DNA from: Amoebophrya sp. A120
Taxonomy: Eukaryota; Sar; Dinophyceae; Syndiniales; Amoebophryaceae
Direction of reading: 5' to 3'
DNA length: 64,000 bases
NCBI GenBank assembly: GCA_905178155.1
Contig: CAJINV010000003.1
Location: 4,499,863 to 4,563,862, forward strand
This document shows, piece after piece, positions 1 to 10,800 of the stretch. The notes under the pieces are model-generated. The model saw nothing but the letters and a program-made list of their open reading frames with translations. It was not told the DNA's origin and did no database searches. Position 1 is the stretch's first letter, and every line of letters starts with the position of its first letter. A program made the position numbers and the translations under genes.

Positions 1-329
1 CCTTCTGGGTCCGACCAGTTGTCCTCTACGATGCCTGCAAGTGCGTTTTGGTGTAAAGTGATCCAAAACTACTACCGGAATCAGCGGGCGAGAGCTTGTG
101 CTACCAGGTTTCTCCTTAAAGGATGCACTATTGAACAAGACAGCAGGCACAGGGATTTTATAAACATCATCTTCGGCAAGCACGGAATAATGTGGTAGAG
201 GTCGTGTGGGATCAACATATAACAAGTCTTCATTATAGCAGGGGAGCTGGCATCGTCGAGGACATCATCTTCGGAAAGATGCAGAGTCGCTTTTATAATA
301 GTCGCCAAAGTTGTAGTCGAAGCAGTCCC
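1..329. other. Intergenic, no gene seen
   Basis: No supported coding region. A short imperfect direct repeat (catcatcttcggcaag near 166–182, catcatcttcggaaag near 262–278) is visible. This is the 3' flank of the minus-strand acyltransferase gene that ends at 330. Confidence 0.5.
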
Positions 330-3300
330 CTAGCAATTAGCAGCAGTAGGATTATTGGAACCTTCCGGGTGCAGGGAATCCGCAACGGAATCGGGGCCTA
401 CCACAAACTGCTTCGGCATGATCTTCGAGATCGCTTTTTGCAGTTTCTTTCGTCGATTATCCGCTGCTACCCACGTGCTGAAGTAGTGGACCTCCTCGGA
501 CTTTCGCGGTGCAGGCGGGCTCGTCCGACTGCTTCGCGGTTGCGTACCCTTTCTTGAAGGGGACGAGGAGGAGGTTGCTCCCTCGCTGGTTGATTCGCGA
601 CCGCGGGAGGATCCGACCCCGGCTGAAGAAGGCGGCGAAAATTCTTCGCTGTCCGGCCCGTCCGATTCTTCTTGCCCGTCCGCCGTGCTGACGTTGCTGC
701 TGCTCACTTCTCGCTTTGGTCCACCTAGGTGGCCAGACTCGCCCTCTTTCCTCTTTTGCTTGCGTTTTCGCGCTTGTCGCTGCGGCGAGGTCTTCGCACC
801 CAACGACCCGCTCCCCTCTGCACTGTCCTCTGCTAGCAACATCGCTCCGTCCTTAGTGTTAACGTCCGAACCAGCTTGCTTCGCGCATTTTTTCTCTGCC
901 GAAGACGCCGCATCTTTATTTCCCGAAGATGATGCCAGTACAGCGTTTTCCGCTCCTGCGGCGAAGTTGTTTTTCTTGTTGCCGTCACATGATGAGTCCT
1001 TCTGGTCCGCCAGCTGCTCGAGCTCGCTACCAGTCTCCTTCGAATCCGTTCTCGGCGAGGCCGCGCATGCGTCCTGCTTGCCCTTTCCTTCGCGCCGCTG
1101 CTTGTACAGCTCGTCCCGGTACAGCCGTTCGTGGGTGACGTAGTCTTCTTGCGCCGCCTCCGAAATCGGCATGTCGAGATGCAGGGCCATCTTCTTCCGC
1201 ACGTTCTCCGCGTACAATTCTGGATCCTCCTTCTCCTGCTCACTCGGGTGGTACACCTTGAGCACCTTGATCTGCATCCGGTTTGCGAACTGGCAGCAGG
1301 TGCGGAAAAACAGCATGTCCATGTTGTTGCCCCCGCAGGCCGCTCCCGTCCAGCACGGGTTGTAGTGGTAATACGGGAACCGGATATCAAATGCAAAAAT
1401 GTCTGGGTCTGGAAAAACTCAACTTGTGATGCTGCATTTGGATGTCTAAAAAATTTGTGTTGCATGAGCAGCAAAAGGAGTGTAATTTTTGCTACGCGGA
1501 GAGGGCATTTGTCATGCGGAATAGGCATCAAGAGTCTCAGTCTCTTATAGAAAATTGTGATGCTAGGGCATGCATCATAGACATCATGGCTCATGCAAAC
1601 CGTGCGTGACAAGTCTCGGAATCTTCCAGACCCAGACATTTTTACAGTTGATACCGGAAGCACACGGGCTGCACGGGCGCGCCGGGCGTGAAGGCGCCCT
1701 TCTTGAACTTCAGCATGGCGATGTTGTTGCCCGTGGTGCCCTCGGGGAAAATCATCAGCTGGCTCGCGTTATCAAATGTAAAAATGTCTGGGTCTGGAAG
1801 CGTTGGAACTTGTGATGCAAACTCTGGAACACACAAAAATTTGTGTTGCATGGGCGCCAAAAGCTGTCCATTTCTTGGCACGCAAGTAGGCAGTTTCTCA
1901 TGCGTGACAGGCATCATGTGGCGTGCTCAAAACCTGTGATGCTTTTGCCTGCATCAGACGCCATTAGCGTGATCCGAAATATGCATGACAAATCTCGCAA
2001 TCTTCCAGACCCAGACATTTTTACATTTGATACGCGTTCGGGTCGTTGGTGCGACGCTTGATCTCGAGCAGCGTGTTCTTCTTCGCCTCGGGGTCCCCGC
2101 TATGCATTGCAAATATGTCTGGGTCTGGAAACTTGTCATGCAAGGAAGGGAAGAGTGAGCACTCTGTAATGCGCTGCACAGCATGGCAAGTTTTTCCGTG
2201 GTTCTGAGTTTCGTACTCCGCATGAAAAACTGCATTTTTGCACGACAGGCGAGAGGAGCTCTTCGCGGCCACGCAATACAGATTTCAGAGTCATACCGGA
2301 CCAGCATGGCAAATATCGCAATTTCCCAAACTCAGACATATTTACATTTGATACTTGCTGACAATCACCGCCCGTGCGGCGTTGACCACCTGCGGAAACC
2401 CCGGGAACGCCAGGTTGTTATCCTGAGTAAAAACGTACCCACACCAGAGTTGTAGTGCAGATTTGCGAGGACAGACGGACTTGTAATGCGCATCCCCATG
2501 AGAGCCATTTCCAGTCGTGTTTTGGAATTTGTGATGCTAAAACAACCGCACCGACATTGCCATTGTCCATTATCGCTGGGGAGGCAAGCCTCCGCAGGCG
2601 CTGGAGCGGCATAGGGTCAGAACCGCGAAAACATCGCGAGTATTTGGAATTTGTGATGCTGTGAACAGGGTGAGCAGATGAATCTGTGATGCGGCTGCAC
2701 TTGCTAACCTGCACTACACTGCATAGTGCAACTTGTCATGCGTGACTCACAAAACTCCTAGGTTTGTGTTGCAAAATCCTCATCCTGACTCTGGTGTGGG
2801 TACGTTTTTACTCAGGATAGTTGTTCACCGAACTCACGAAACTGCAGCCGCCGGACTTGAAGAACAGCATCACCACCTCCCAAATGCAGGGGTGGTTGGA
2901 CACCAAAATCTTGGCCGACTTGTCAAACCGCCCGTCCTGGTCGATCCGGAAATAGCACATCCAAAACATCATCGAACGCGCGCAAAGCGTGCCCAGCTGA
3001 AACCAAATTCGAAACCTGGGTTGATTGAAGTACTTGTAAAATAGACGAGAAGTAGTACTCACTCGGTAATTCTTGACGTCATGATTTCAGTCCAGATTCA
3101 AAAGAAGCAGGCGGCTACAGTAGAATTCCTAATGGATTTGCTCGTCCTTGAAAAAGAAAAAGAGAAACTGCTAAAGCCAACGCAGGCCGACAAAAAATAT
3201 CCAACCAATCTTATAGATACCAGAGGGTCTCATGTGGTTGCCAGACGGCCACGCAAAGGCAGAAGATGCCAAGGAAGCAACTGATTATGGTAAACAGGAA

Positions 3301-3979
3301 TCGCACCACTGCAATCCCGGACAGGCCGAAGAAAACCATCTTCGCGATTTCGTAGGACGTCAGCGGTGTGTCGTAGTAAAAAGCCATGTCTTTCCCAACC
3401 CTCTTCAATTTGGTTTGGTCTTCCCCGAGTTCCTCATCGGCATTGGTCCGGATACTGGAGACAAACCGCAAGCCCATCAATGCCCGCCAGTGCTCGAGAA
3501 AATAGAGAAAGAACTGGAAGAGTACTACCAGGATCAAATACCGCCAAAGAAAGGTCCCGACGAATCCTGCCTCGGGCTTTACTGGCGGAAACAGGCTCTG
3601 CATCAGATCCGCGGCACGTGCCTGTGGATGTCATAAAGAAAGTAGTTGAGTACTTTGTTAATTACGTCCAAACAGATTGCTTTAATGGACGCGATTGTAG
3701 ATCTAGATTTCTCTATTGGATACAAAATGAAAACCACGTTCCCAGAACTTCTGCCAATGAAACCAACAAAACAAAAATTGGTACCTCCATGCCTTCCAGG
3801 ACGAGGCGGCGAAAGGCTTCGGCACTAGAAACTGGCATATGGACAAACTCTGCCTGCGAAATGACTCCGTTACCATCGGTGTCGATCTCTTGGAACAAGG
3901 TCAACAGCACTTCTTCCATACGAGACTCCACGAAACTTGCGGCATCCGCCGCTGCATTGTGAATCCAATCTGTCGCCAT
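330..3979 (-). CDS. LPCAT-like lysophospholipid acyltransferase (PlsC domain) with N-terminal EF-hand, interrupted by four introners
   Basis: Likely an ER-membrane acyl-CoA:lysophospholipid acyltransferase. Coding pieces on the minus strand: an EF-hand exon from 3979, then 3621..3221, 3015..2820, 2413..2355, 2099..2033, 1764..1654 and 1379..330. From 3621 on, every junction keeps frame. Visible: the EF loop [13 protein letters not shown]; hydrophobic segments in the 3621..3221 exon; acyltransferase motif I as NHPCIWE (Glu where HX4D has Asp); motif [11 protein letters not shown]; then [13 protein letters not shown] and [15 protein letters not shown], which match the LPCAT core in order. The last ~250 residues are Ser/Lys/Glu-rich and low complexity. 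The 3221/3015 intron is GT–AG; the four introns between 2819 and 1380 are TIR elements, described separately. The join of the EF-hand exon (3979 to about 3724) to 3621 is unresolved: the best-looking donor (GTATCC) gives the wrong phase. LPCAT1/2 carry their EF-hands C-terminally, so the N-terminal position is odd and the first exon could belong to another gene. Confidence 0.85.
1385..1653. mobile_element. Introner A1 (family A), intron of the acyltransferase gene
   Basis: A 269-bp element. The left end TATCAAATGCAAAAATGTCT and the right end, read in reverse complement as TATCAACTGTAAAAATGTCT, form a terminal inverted repeat continuing into GGGTCTGGAA. It is flanked by the exact 5-bp duplication CCGGA (1380–1384 and 1654–1658). 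Removing the element plus one duplication joins GTG TGC TTC CGG to TTC CCG TAT TAC in frame, giving VCFRFPYYHY, where LPCATs have a conserved VxxRYP segment. No GT–AG pair is possible within the 5-nt sliding window (GT–CG is the closest). Confidence 0.92.
1770..2032. mobile_element. Introner A2 (family A), intron of the acyltransferase gene
   Basis: A 263-bp element with ends TATCAAATGTAAAAATGTCT on both strands and exact 5-bp duplication CGCGT (1765–1769, 2033–2037). Excision of element plus one duplication joins GAC CCG AAC GCG to AGC CAG CTG ATG, producing [17 protein letters not shown] across acyltransferase motif III. The nearest canonical option would be GT–GC; no GT–AG is available. 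Confidence 0.92.
2101..2353. mobile_element. Introner A3 (diverged family A), intron with possible GT–AG ends
   Basis: A roughly 253-bp element. Its right terminus in reverse complement is TATCAAATGTAAATATGTCT; its left terminus TATGCATTGCAAATATGTCT has diverged. The flanks cccgc and cttgc match at only 3 of 5 positions. Here a GT–AG intron (2354 down to 2100) is possible and gives VIVSNGDPEAKK, which matches the spacing of the LPCAT family at this point. The rule used for A1/A2 would also stay in frame, giving VIVSKDPEAKK. Confidence 0.8.
2419..2819. mobile_element. Introner B1 (family B), intron of the acyltransferase gene
   Basis: A 401-bp element. Both ends read TATCCTGAGTAAAAACGTAC inward, continuing CCACACCAGAGT, a near-perfect inverted repeat of about 32 bp. 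It is flanked by the exact 5-bp duplication GTTGT (2414–2418, 2820–2824). Excision joins GTG AAC AAC to CTG GCG TTC, giving [15 protein letters not shown]. No GT or AG is available at the boundary in any register. The interior holds several TTTGTGATGC-like modules also seen in family A. Confidence 0.92.
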
Positions 3980-4865
3980 GGTGATGAAGCGCCTTGGTCG
4001 TCACGTGAAGGGTGTTTACATGATTTGGGATCGAAATAAAACTGTCAGGTGAATGTACCGTCTCCACAATTTGTTTTTGTTTTCCCCGGTCTTCATAACA
4101 ATCTAGGGCTGGAGTTCCGGCGGCTCTCGTTTTTCTTTTTAAGGCGAGCCATGAACTTTATTACCCTAGTCAAAGGGAGACTACTCGTGCTAGGCTCCGG
4201 CTCCGAGTGAAGTTTCTAGCCTTGAATTCTTAGCTTCTTTTTCTTTTTTTGATGGAGCAGGTGAAAAAGTAGCTCTTTTCTCAAACAAAAAAAAGCACCT
4301 CCTTAAAAAAAGCCGACCTGGTGAGGAATGATAGCGATAAATCACAGTTTACCACGTGGACCGACAATGGATGCATCTGATGCTGACACGAGATCCAATG
4401 ATCGCTGAGATCTCTTCAATTTTCTTGCGGATCCTTTGACAGCAATCTTTCTATCATAGTGCTGTTTTTAAAAATTTTTCAATGCGAACATTTGATTTTC
4501 TGAAAAATCACAGATTAATGGTGACAATTTGCTCATGTAGCATCTCAGAGCGAAATGGAATACGAATTCGAATACCAAAAGTGAAAAATACACATGAATG
4601 TCTGTCAGCTGTACGCCAGAGGTACAGGGATACACAAAGTGCGTGTCAGAATCCAACTTGATATACATTTTCCTCAACGGTCGCGCAAAATTACAACAAA
4701 GCCACGACTGGCAATGATAAGCTCTCAAAAACACTACTCAACACAACAACTGTACTAGCGATGACTATGTATTAACTTTGGAATAAACTGTGAAAACTCA
4801 AAACCGAAAAGCAAAAGATACTTTCAACATGGGACGAAATAAACTATTTTACAACTCAAATACTT
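3980..4865. other. Intergenic, no gene seen
   Basis: AT-rich spacer between the acyltransferase start and the 3' end of the giant minus-strand gene. Only short unsupported ORFs are present (for example 4468–4734 on the minus strand). No repeat or RNA gene was recognised. Confidence 0.5.
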
Positions 4866-7800
4866 TTATGTGAGTGTCTGATCAGCAGTGGTGTTCCGCG
4901 CCCCTGAGAGGACACCGGCCATACTGGAGATTGTACGCGGTTGCTCTGTGACCGTGCGAATGACGTGGCTTTTCACCTTCGTGAGCCGGCGATTCGTCGC
5001 GAACTTCTTGTCCCCGGGCTCGGAGCGTTCCTTAACCTTCCCCACGCACGTTCCGTCGATCACCACTGCACCGCTCCCACGCTGATTGGCCGCGGTCGGC
5101 TCGGCGTCCGGTTGGAATTTCGTCGACCGGAACTGCGCTGCTGATTCCGTCGTGTACATCCCCTCGATCGCATGATCCTGCATGCCCCGCGCGGGCGCCT
5201 CCTCGAACAATTTCCTCGTGAGAGACACGCTCCCGTTCGCCAGGGTCCGCGTCCCGCGGCGCGTGTTGGTCTTTCCCGTCGCTGCGATCAAGCGCTCCTC
5301 CTCCCCCGTCAGCCCGGTCGGGGAGGACCGGTTGAGTTTTGATGTAATTCTCCCGTCGTGCTCAGTAGATCTAGAAATAGCTTGCTGCACTTGCGCGAAG
5401 TTGTGGCCCGCGGACTGCGTTCGTCTCAAGTTCAGCCGTTCCATGTCGTAGTTCTGCTGTTTGTCGTACACCGACCGGTATAATCTTTTCGTTTCTGCGC
5501 TGGTGGGCGACCGGCCGAGCACGTCGTGGGAATCCCGTTCGCCGCAGACGATCCCGCCGAAAAGACGGACTTCGTACGGGTCCCAAGGCAGGTGGTACAT
5601 CGGGGACTTGGGTAACCGCACCCGGCGCTCCTCCATTTCGCGGCTCGTCATGAACCGCCGGCTCTTCACGTCGTCGCCGGGCGCGTTTTTGAGGTGCGGC
5701 TTCCGGTGCGGGGGAATCGTGGTGAAGTACTTGTCGTCCACGAAGTTCTCCTCCGTCTTGTCGTAGAAGGGCGCGTACTTTCCGTCATACAGGCCGGCGT
5801 AGGCTCGCGGTTCGGTCCAGACCTCGCCCTGAGTCGTCTCCTCGCCCAGTCGAGAGACGAAATAGGGATACTTGTCCCGGTCCGTGGTCTTCTCGCTACT
5901 TTCGCCGACGACCTTGTCGTCGTACTTCCAGCGCTGCCGCATGTTTGCGTCGCGCGTGCCGGGCTGCGATCGGGTGCGCAGCTGCTTCGCTTCCTGGGTA
6001 GTCATCACCTGCGCCCGCGCCTGGTAGGGTTTCAAATTCAGCGAGCTACCCCAGGGGCGCTCCCAGGCGACAAGTCGTGTCGAAGGAGGCTGCAAGACGT
6101 TCTTCATTTTCTTGTCGTGCTGTTGATGACCCTGTTGTTCTAATTCATCTACTTCCGCAACACTTGTCCGCGAACGGTTCGCCCGCTGTTGTCTGCGCAG
6201 CTCTTCATCTTCTTGCGCGTTTATTTGTTTATCTGCCTCCCTGGTCTCCTGCTGGTCGCGGTGAATAGGCGTAGAGACGCCGGCCGTAGGACTGGGAGGG
6301 TGCTGCTCAGCCCGGAGCGTTGCGGCGTTTTGCGAGTTGTAGAACCGATTTCGGGGTTTCTCGGATTTCACAAACGTCGTCGAAATCTTGTCCATGCCGT
6401 TCGACAAGTCTTTTTCAAGCGCGTGGCGCAGACGCTCTCGCTTCGGCTGATGAGACAGGGGTAGCGGGGCTGATTCATTAGTAGTGGTATTTCGTTGCAG
6501 CTCGTCGCTCGTGTCCAGGGCAGAGCAAGAGGCGCTGCTTGGCAGCTGCTGGCGCTCCGGCTTCATGAACAAGCTGGAGTATGCCGCTCCCTGAGCCTTC
6601 AAGAATTCCTCGTCTCCCGGGCGAAGCATATTCGGATCTACCCCCCGCCGACCAGAGGGCGCAACGTCCGTGATTTTTTTCGTCAGGTGCTGCGTATCGT
6701 GCTCGTACGTGGAGAGAGACGCGTGCTGTTCCTCTTCCGCGCCACCGTGGTCTTGTTCCAGTTCCGAAGGATCGGTTTTTCGTCCCGGAGAACTTGTAGC
6801 ACTAGCGCCTCGGCTAGACATCTTTCTGCTCTTCTTGTGCTTTTCTTGCTTCTCGGCATGAAGATTCTTGTTGTGCTCGGCCGCTTCCGTGTTTACAATC
6901 GTACGCTCGGGACTCACCTGGTTCCGTCGCATCGCGTGCGTGGAGTGGAAGCTTCGTTTGTTGTTCGCTCGACGGGCGGGGTCGTGGCCCCAGATCAAGT
7001 CTTCGTCGGTTGCGACGCGTGGGCGGTGCGCGGTTTGACTTTCTACTTGAGATGTTATTGGGAACTGTGCCTGCTCCTCAGCATCTTGCTTAGCGTCCAA
7101 CGCAAAAGCTATCTGTCTCTTCTGGCCCCCTTGGCCGCGCGCATGAATATCGTCAACCCCGGACGACGAGTCCGACCCGCGTGCACTCATCTCCGCGTGA
7201 CGATCAGAGTGCGCCAGATGAACAACGGGCTGCTGACGCCCGCCCCGCAGCCGAGGTTCGTTCCGGCCGCGTGCTCCTGCATCTGCCTCTACTTCCTCCT
7301 GGCCACCTTCTCCGAAATTTTCCCGCCGAAAATCCTCCTGATCGGCGTCCAGGGGCGTCACCTCTTCCCAACCATCGGAGAGGGCCTCCTCGGCGCCAAT
7401 GCACTGCACCCGCTCCCGCACGCCCTTGTTTTTTATCTTCTGCAGCTTGCGCGTCAACTGGTCCTTCTCCTTGGCGGGCGCGACGTTTTTGGACTTCTCG
7501 TCCACCGTGTAGCCAGCCCGGAGCTTCTCGTGGTGCTCGCTGTTCTCTTGGAGCAGAATCAGATTGCCCTCCTCGTTCAGCGTGACATCCACGGTGCTTT
7601 CCAGCAGGTTGTTTGGGGGCTTCCACATGTACACTTTGTCGCCCTCCTCGGCGTCGTCGTTCCACGCCCCAAAAGAGCACCGCTTCAGGGCGTCCTCTCG
7701 TTCGTCAATGTCCTGCTGCACGAGCGTACTCCGCAATCGTGCGATTTTCGCACTGGACAAAGTCCGCGCAGGCTGTTTCTGCGTGCTCGAAGTTGTCGTA

Positions 7801-10800
7801 TAATCGGCAGGGAGAGAAGTTGTAGAAGAAGATGGCGCCAGGCCCAAAGCCTTCTCGTCTGCTGCCGCGCCCGCGAAAATCCTCTCCATTTCCGGCGCGA
7901 GGGAGCCGGCCACGGAGTCAGAGGATTTTGAAATCAACCCTCGGCGCCGCGCATACTCCTTGTCTTCCAGCTGCTGCTGATCCGTGCGCCTGGTCGCGGC
8001 ACCCAGCGACGCGAGGTAAGGCTTCTTGACATTGCTTTCCTCCGGATGGAGACAGACCCACTCGGTCAACGTCGCCCCCGGGCTCGCCCGGTGGTTCACG
8101 CGATTCTTGGCATGGTCCTGCTGCGGATTCAGCATCGACTGCTCCAAGGAATACATCGGGTCCACCAAGCGCGCGTAGGCCTCGGGGTCCCGGGCGACCA
8201 TGGCCTTCAGGCGCGACATGTTCTCCAGGTCCTTGTACTCCTTCACGGACGCCGGAAGCTCCGTCACGTGCCGTGCGGTCTTCTCGCGGAAGGACAGCTT
8301 GCGCTGCCGCTTCTCGCGAATCTTCTGCCGCAGCTGCTCCGGCTGCATGTCTTGTGGGATCACGGTCAATCCAAGTTGTGCGCCCATCCGACACAGATTC
8401 GGCGGCCTTTCGCGCGTCAGTTCGTCGCCGAGCACCTCCTGGGCACCGTACTGCTCCAACGGCCCCCCGGGGCCGTAAAGTTCCTTCGCCTTTTCTGCGT
8501 TCATGGGCCGACGGTCGAAGATTTCGGGCACGGCCTTTTCGTACAAATTTCCGTTCGCATCCACACGCACGAGCTCGTTCTTGCTGCTCGTTAGCAACTT
8601 GGTGCGCGTGTGCAGCGGCAAACGCACGGCATGCCCAAACTCGGAGGCCCGGAATTCAAACATGTGCTCTCGCAGGCGTTGAAACTTTTTCCGCTGCCAC
8701 AAGTGCAGCAGCTCGTCCGAGATGTCATCCGGGTAATCGTGGGGAACCAAGAGCGGCCGCTGCTGCAGGCGTTTAGCTTTCGCCAAGCCCTTTTCCAATG
8801 CGCGCTCGCGCCGTTGGCGGGCGCACGTCTCCACTACCTCGGCGTCCGCTTGCTGCCTCTTGTCGAAGAGAGCTTGGTCGATGACCACGTGCCCGGGTTT
8901 CAGAGTGGTCTGTTCGCGCGTCAAAGTGGCAAACTCGTCCCGCTTTCGCTTGGTCAGTTCCGCGTCCGAAGTGATGTAGTTCGCGAGCGCGGTGGCGGAC
9001 CGGGACCGCCGCACTGCGGGGTGCCAGCCGTACGCATCGTCGTAGCTCGTCCGAGGAACCACGTGGGTGGCGCAGATGAATCCCGGGTCCTCGTCGTGCA
9101 CCGAATCGGACTGCTGCAGCTCCCGCAGGGATTGGTGGATGCGCGGCGGAGCAGTGTTCTCAACGGACTCCCACTCTTCGGGCACTTCCTCCAAAGGCGG
9201 CAGGTCTTCGCCCGGGCCGATTCCCGTAGCGACCGAGGTAGAGGTGCGTGCGTGCGCGGAGCGGAGCCCGCTGCGAGGTCTCCCGGCCACGCGCTCGAGC
9301 GGGTACTCGGGTTTGTGGTCATCATCAGCCGCATGACCCGCAGCCCCTGTAGATTCTGTGCTAGATGGCGCAAAAGCCCTCTCTTCTACTGGCTTGGTTT
9401 CTTTCTCCCGCGTTTTCGTATTTGCACCACCACGCAACCGACCGGTTGTTCGCTTGGAAGTTCTTTGGGAATCTGTCTCGTGCAGAATTCCCTGTAGGAA
9501 AGTTGACCTGGCAGAAGTGCCAGCAGTTGCCGAAGATTGCTTGCTGGTCGTGCCAGAAACTACAACTCCGCTTTTGTGGCTCAAGCGCGCTTCCAGCGGT
9601 GTGATGTTCGATTCGTTACTGCGCAACGAGGCCACGGACTCGACATCGTGCTGATGTTCGCCCTTCTTGTTCTTGTTGCCCGCCGCGGCCCTGCGTCCTC
9701 CTCGCAGCTTCGGTTGGAATTCCAACTTTCTATTGCTCTGCTTCGAAGTTACCAACCTTGCGCTTTTCGTCGTCTTGCCCACATACGAGCGGATCTGCAT
9801 TTCTGCATCACCCCGGCGGAGACGGTTCTTCAAATCCGCCTGAACTTCGTTTACACTCGTTCCCTCCGGGACCGTAATGCCCGCGTTTGCCTCATCGGCC
9901 AGAAACCGGGCATCCGACAATGCACCCTGTTCTTGTAGTTCCGCTTCCTGATCATTGCGCCGGAGTAGCTCCCTGCGCAATTCCTGTTCTTTCCGAAGCT
10001 GGTTGCACACGTGCACGCGACGCCGCTGCTCGCCGGGCTTGCCACGGGGACCCTGTTGCGGAAATTTGCGATCAGGCACTCGGGTATTGCGGAGTTCCAG
10101 CGATTCGCGCTCGTGCAGTTCCAAGCGACTCGGAACGTCAGCGTTATCACGATACGTGGTTTTTCGACTACAGGGCGCATCCGGGACGGTTGTAAGTCGG
10201 TTGACAACGCCCTCGGCACCGAACAACAGACCGTGCTGATCCACAGCGGAGGCCTGATTTCGCTCCCCCGCGTGGGAAGCGTCGGCCTCCGCATTTTCGC
10301 GATGCATGGTCTCCGCAGCCTCCTCGATACGACCCATGGCCCTTGAGTGAAAGCGCACTCGCGCCGACGAAATCGGCGATGCCGGCATGCTCTGTGCGCG
10401 GCCGGAAGTCTTGTAGCTCTCGCCGTACGTTGTCACAAAGCGACCCGCATCTGCCAAGGGGTCCGCAGTCCCGATCGCTGCGCCAGCCTTCTTCACATCC
10501 GGAAAGGCGGCTTGGATGGTGCGCTTTACCGTATCCATTCGGTGTGGGTAAAACAGCACGTGCGTCTTTGGGCGGTTTTGCGCCGCCTGGCGGTTCTCGT
10601 GCATGAACGTGAGAAATGCCTCCTTCGCTTTCGCGGTCGCCTCCGCGTCCTTCGTTTCACCCGCGTACCCACCGCCCACCACGTTCGGATGCTGGCGATG
10701 AGGCGCCACGGGGGTCGCCTTTTCGAAACGCCGCCCAAAGCCTGACCGAGTCTTCAACCTGCGCGCTTGTACACCATCGTCCCGCTTTCGACCCTGCGAC

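Noticed and set aside
1385-2819. Introners as autonomous transposons or retroelements
   Set aside because: Elements are 138–401 bp with no coding capacity for transposase or reverse transcriptase; they are non-autonomous at best.
6495-7931. A 478-codon plus-strand ORF
   Set aside because: Antisense to the giant minus-strand coding exon; no start context or domain.
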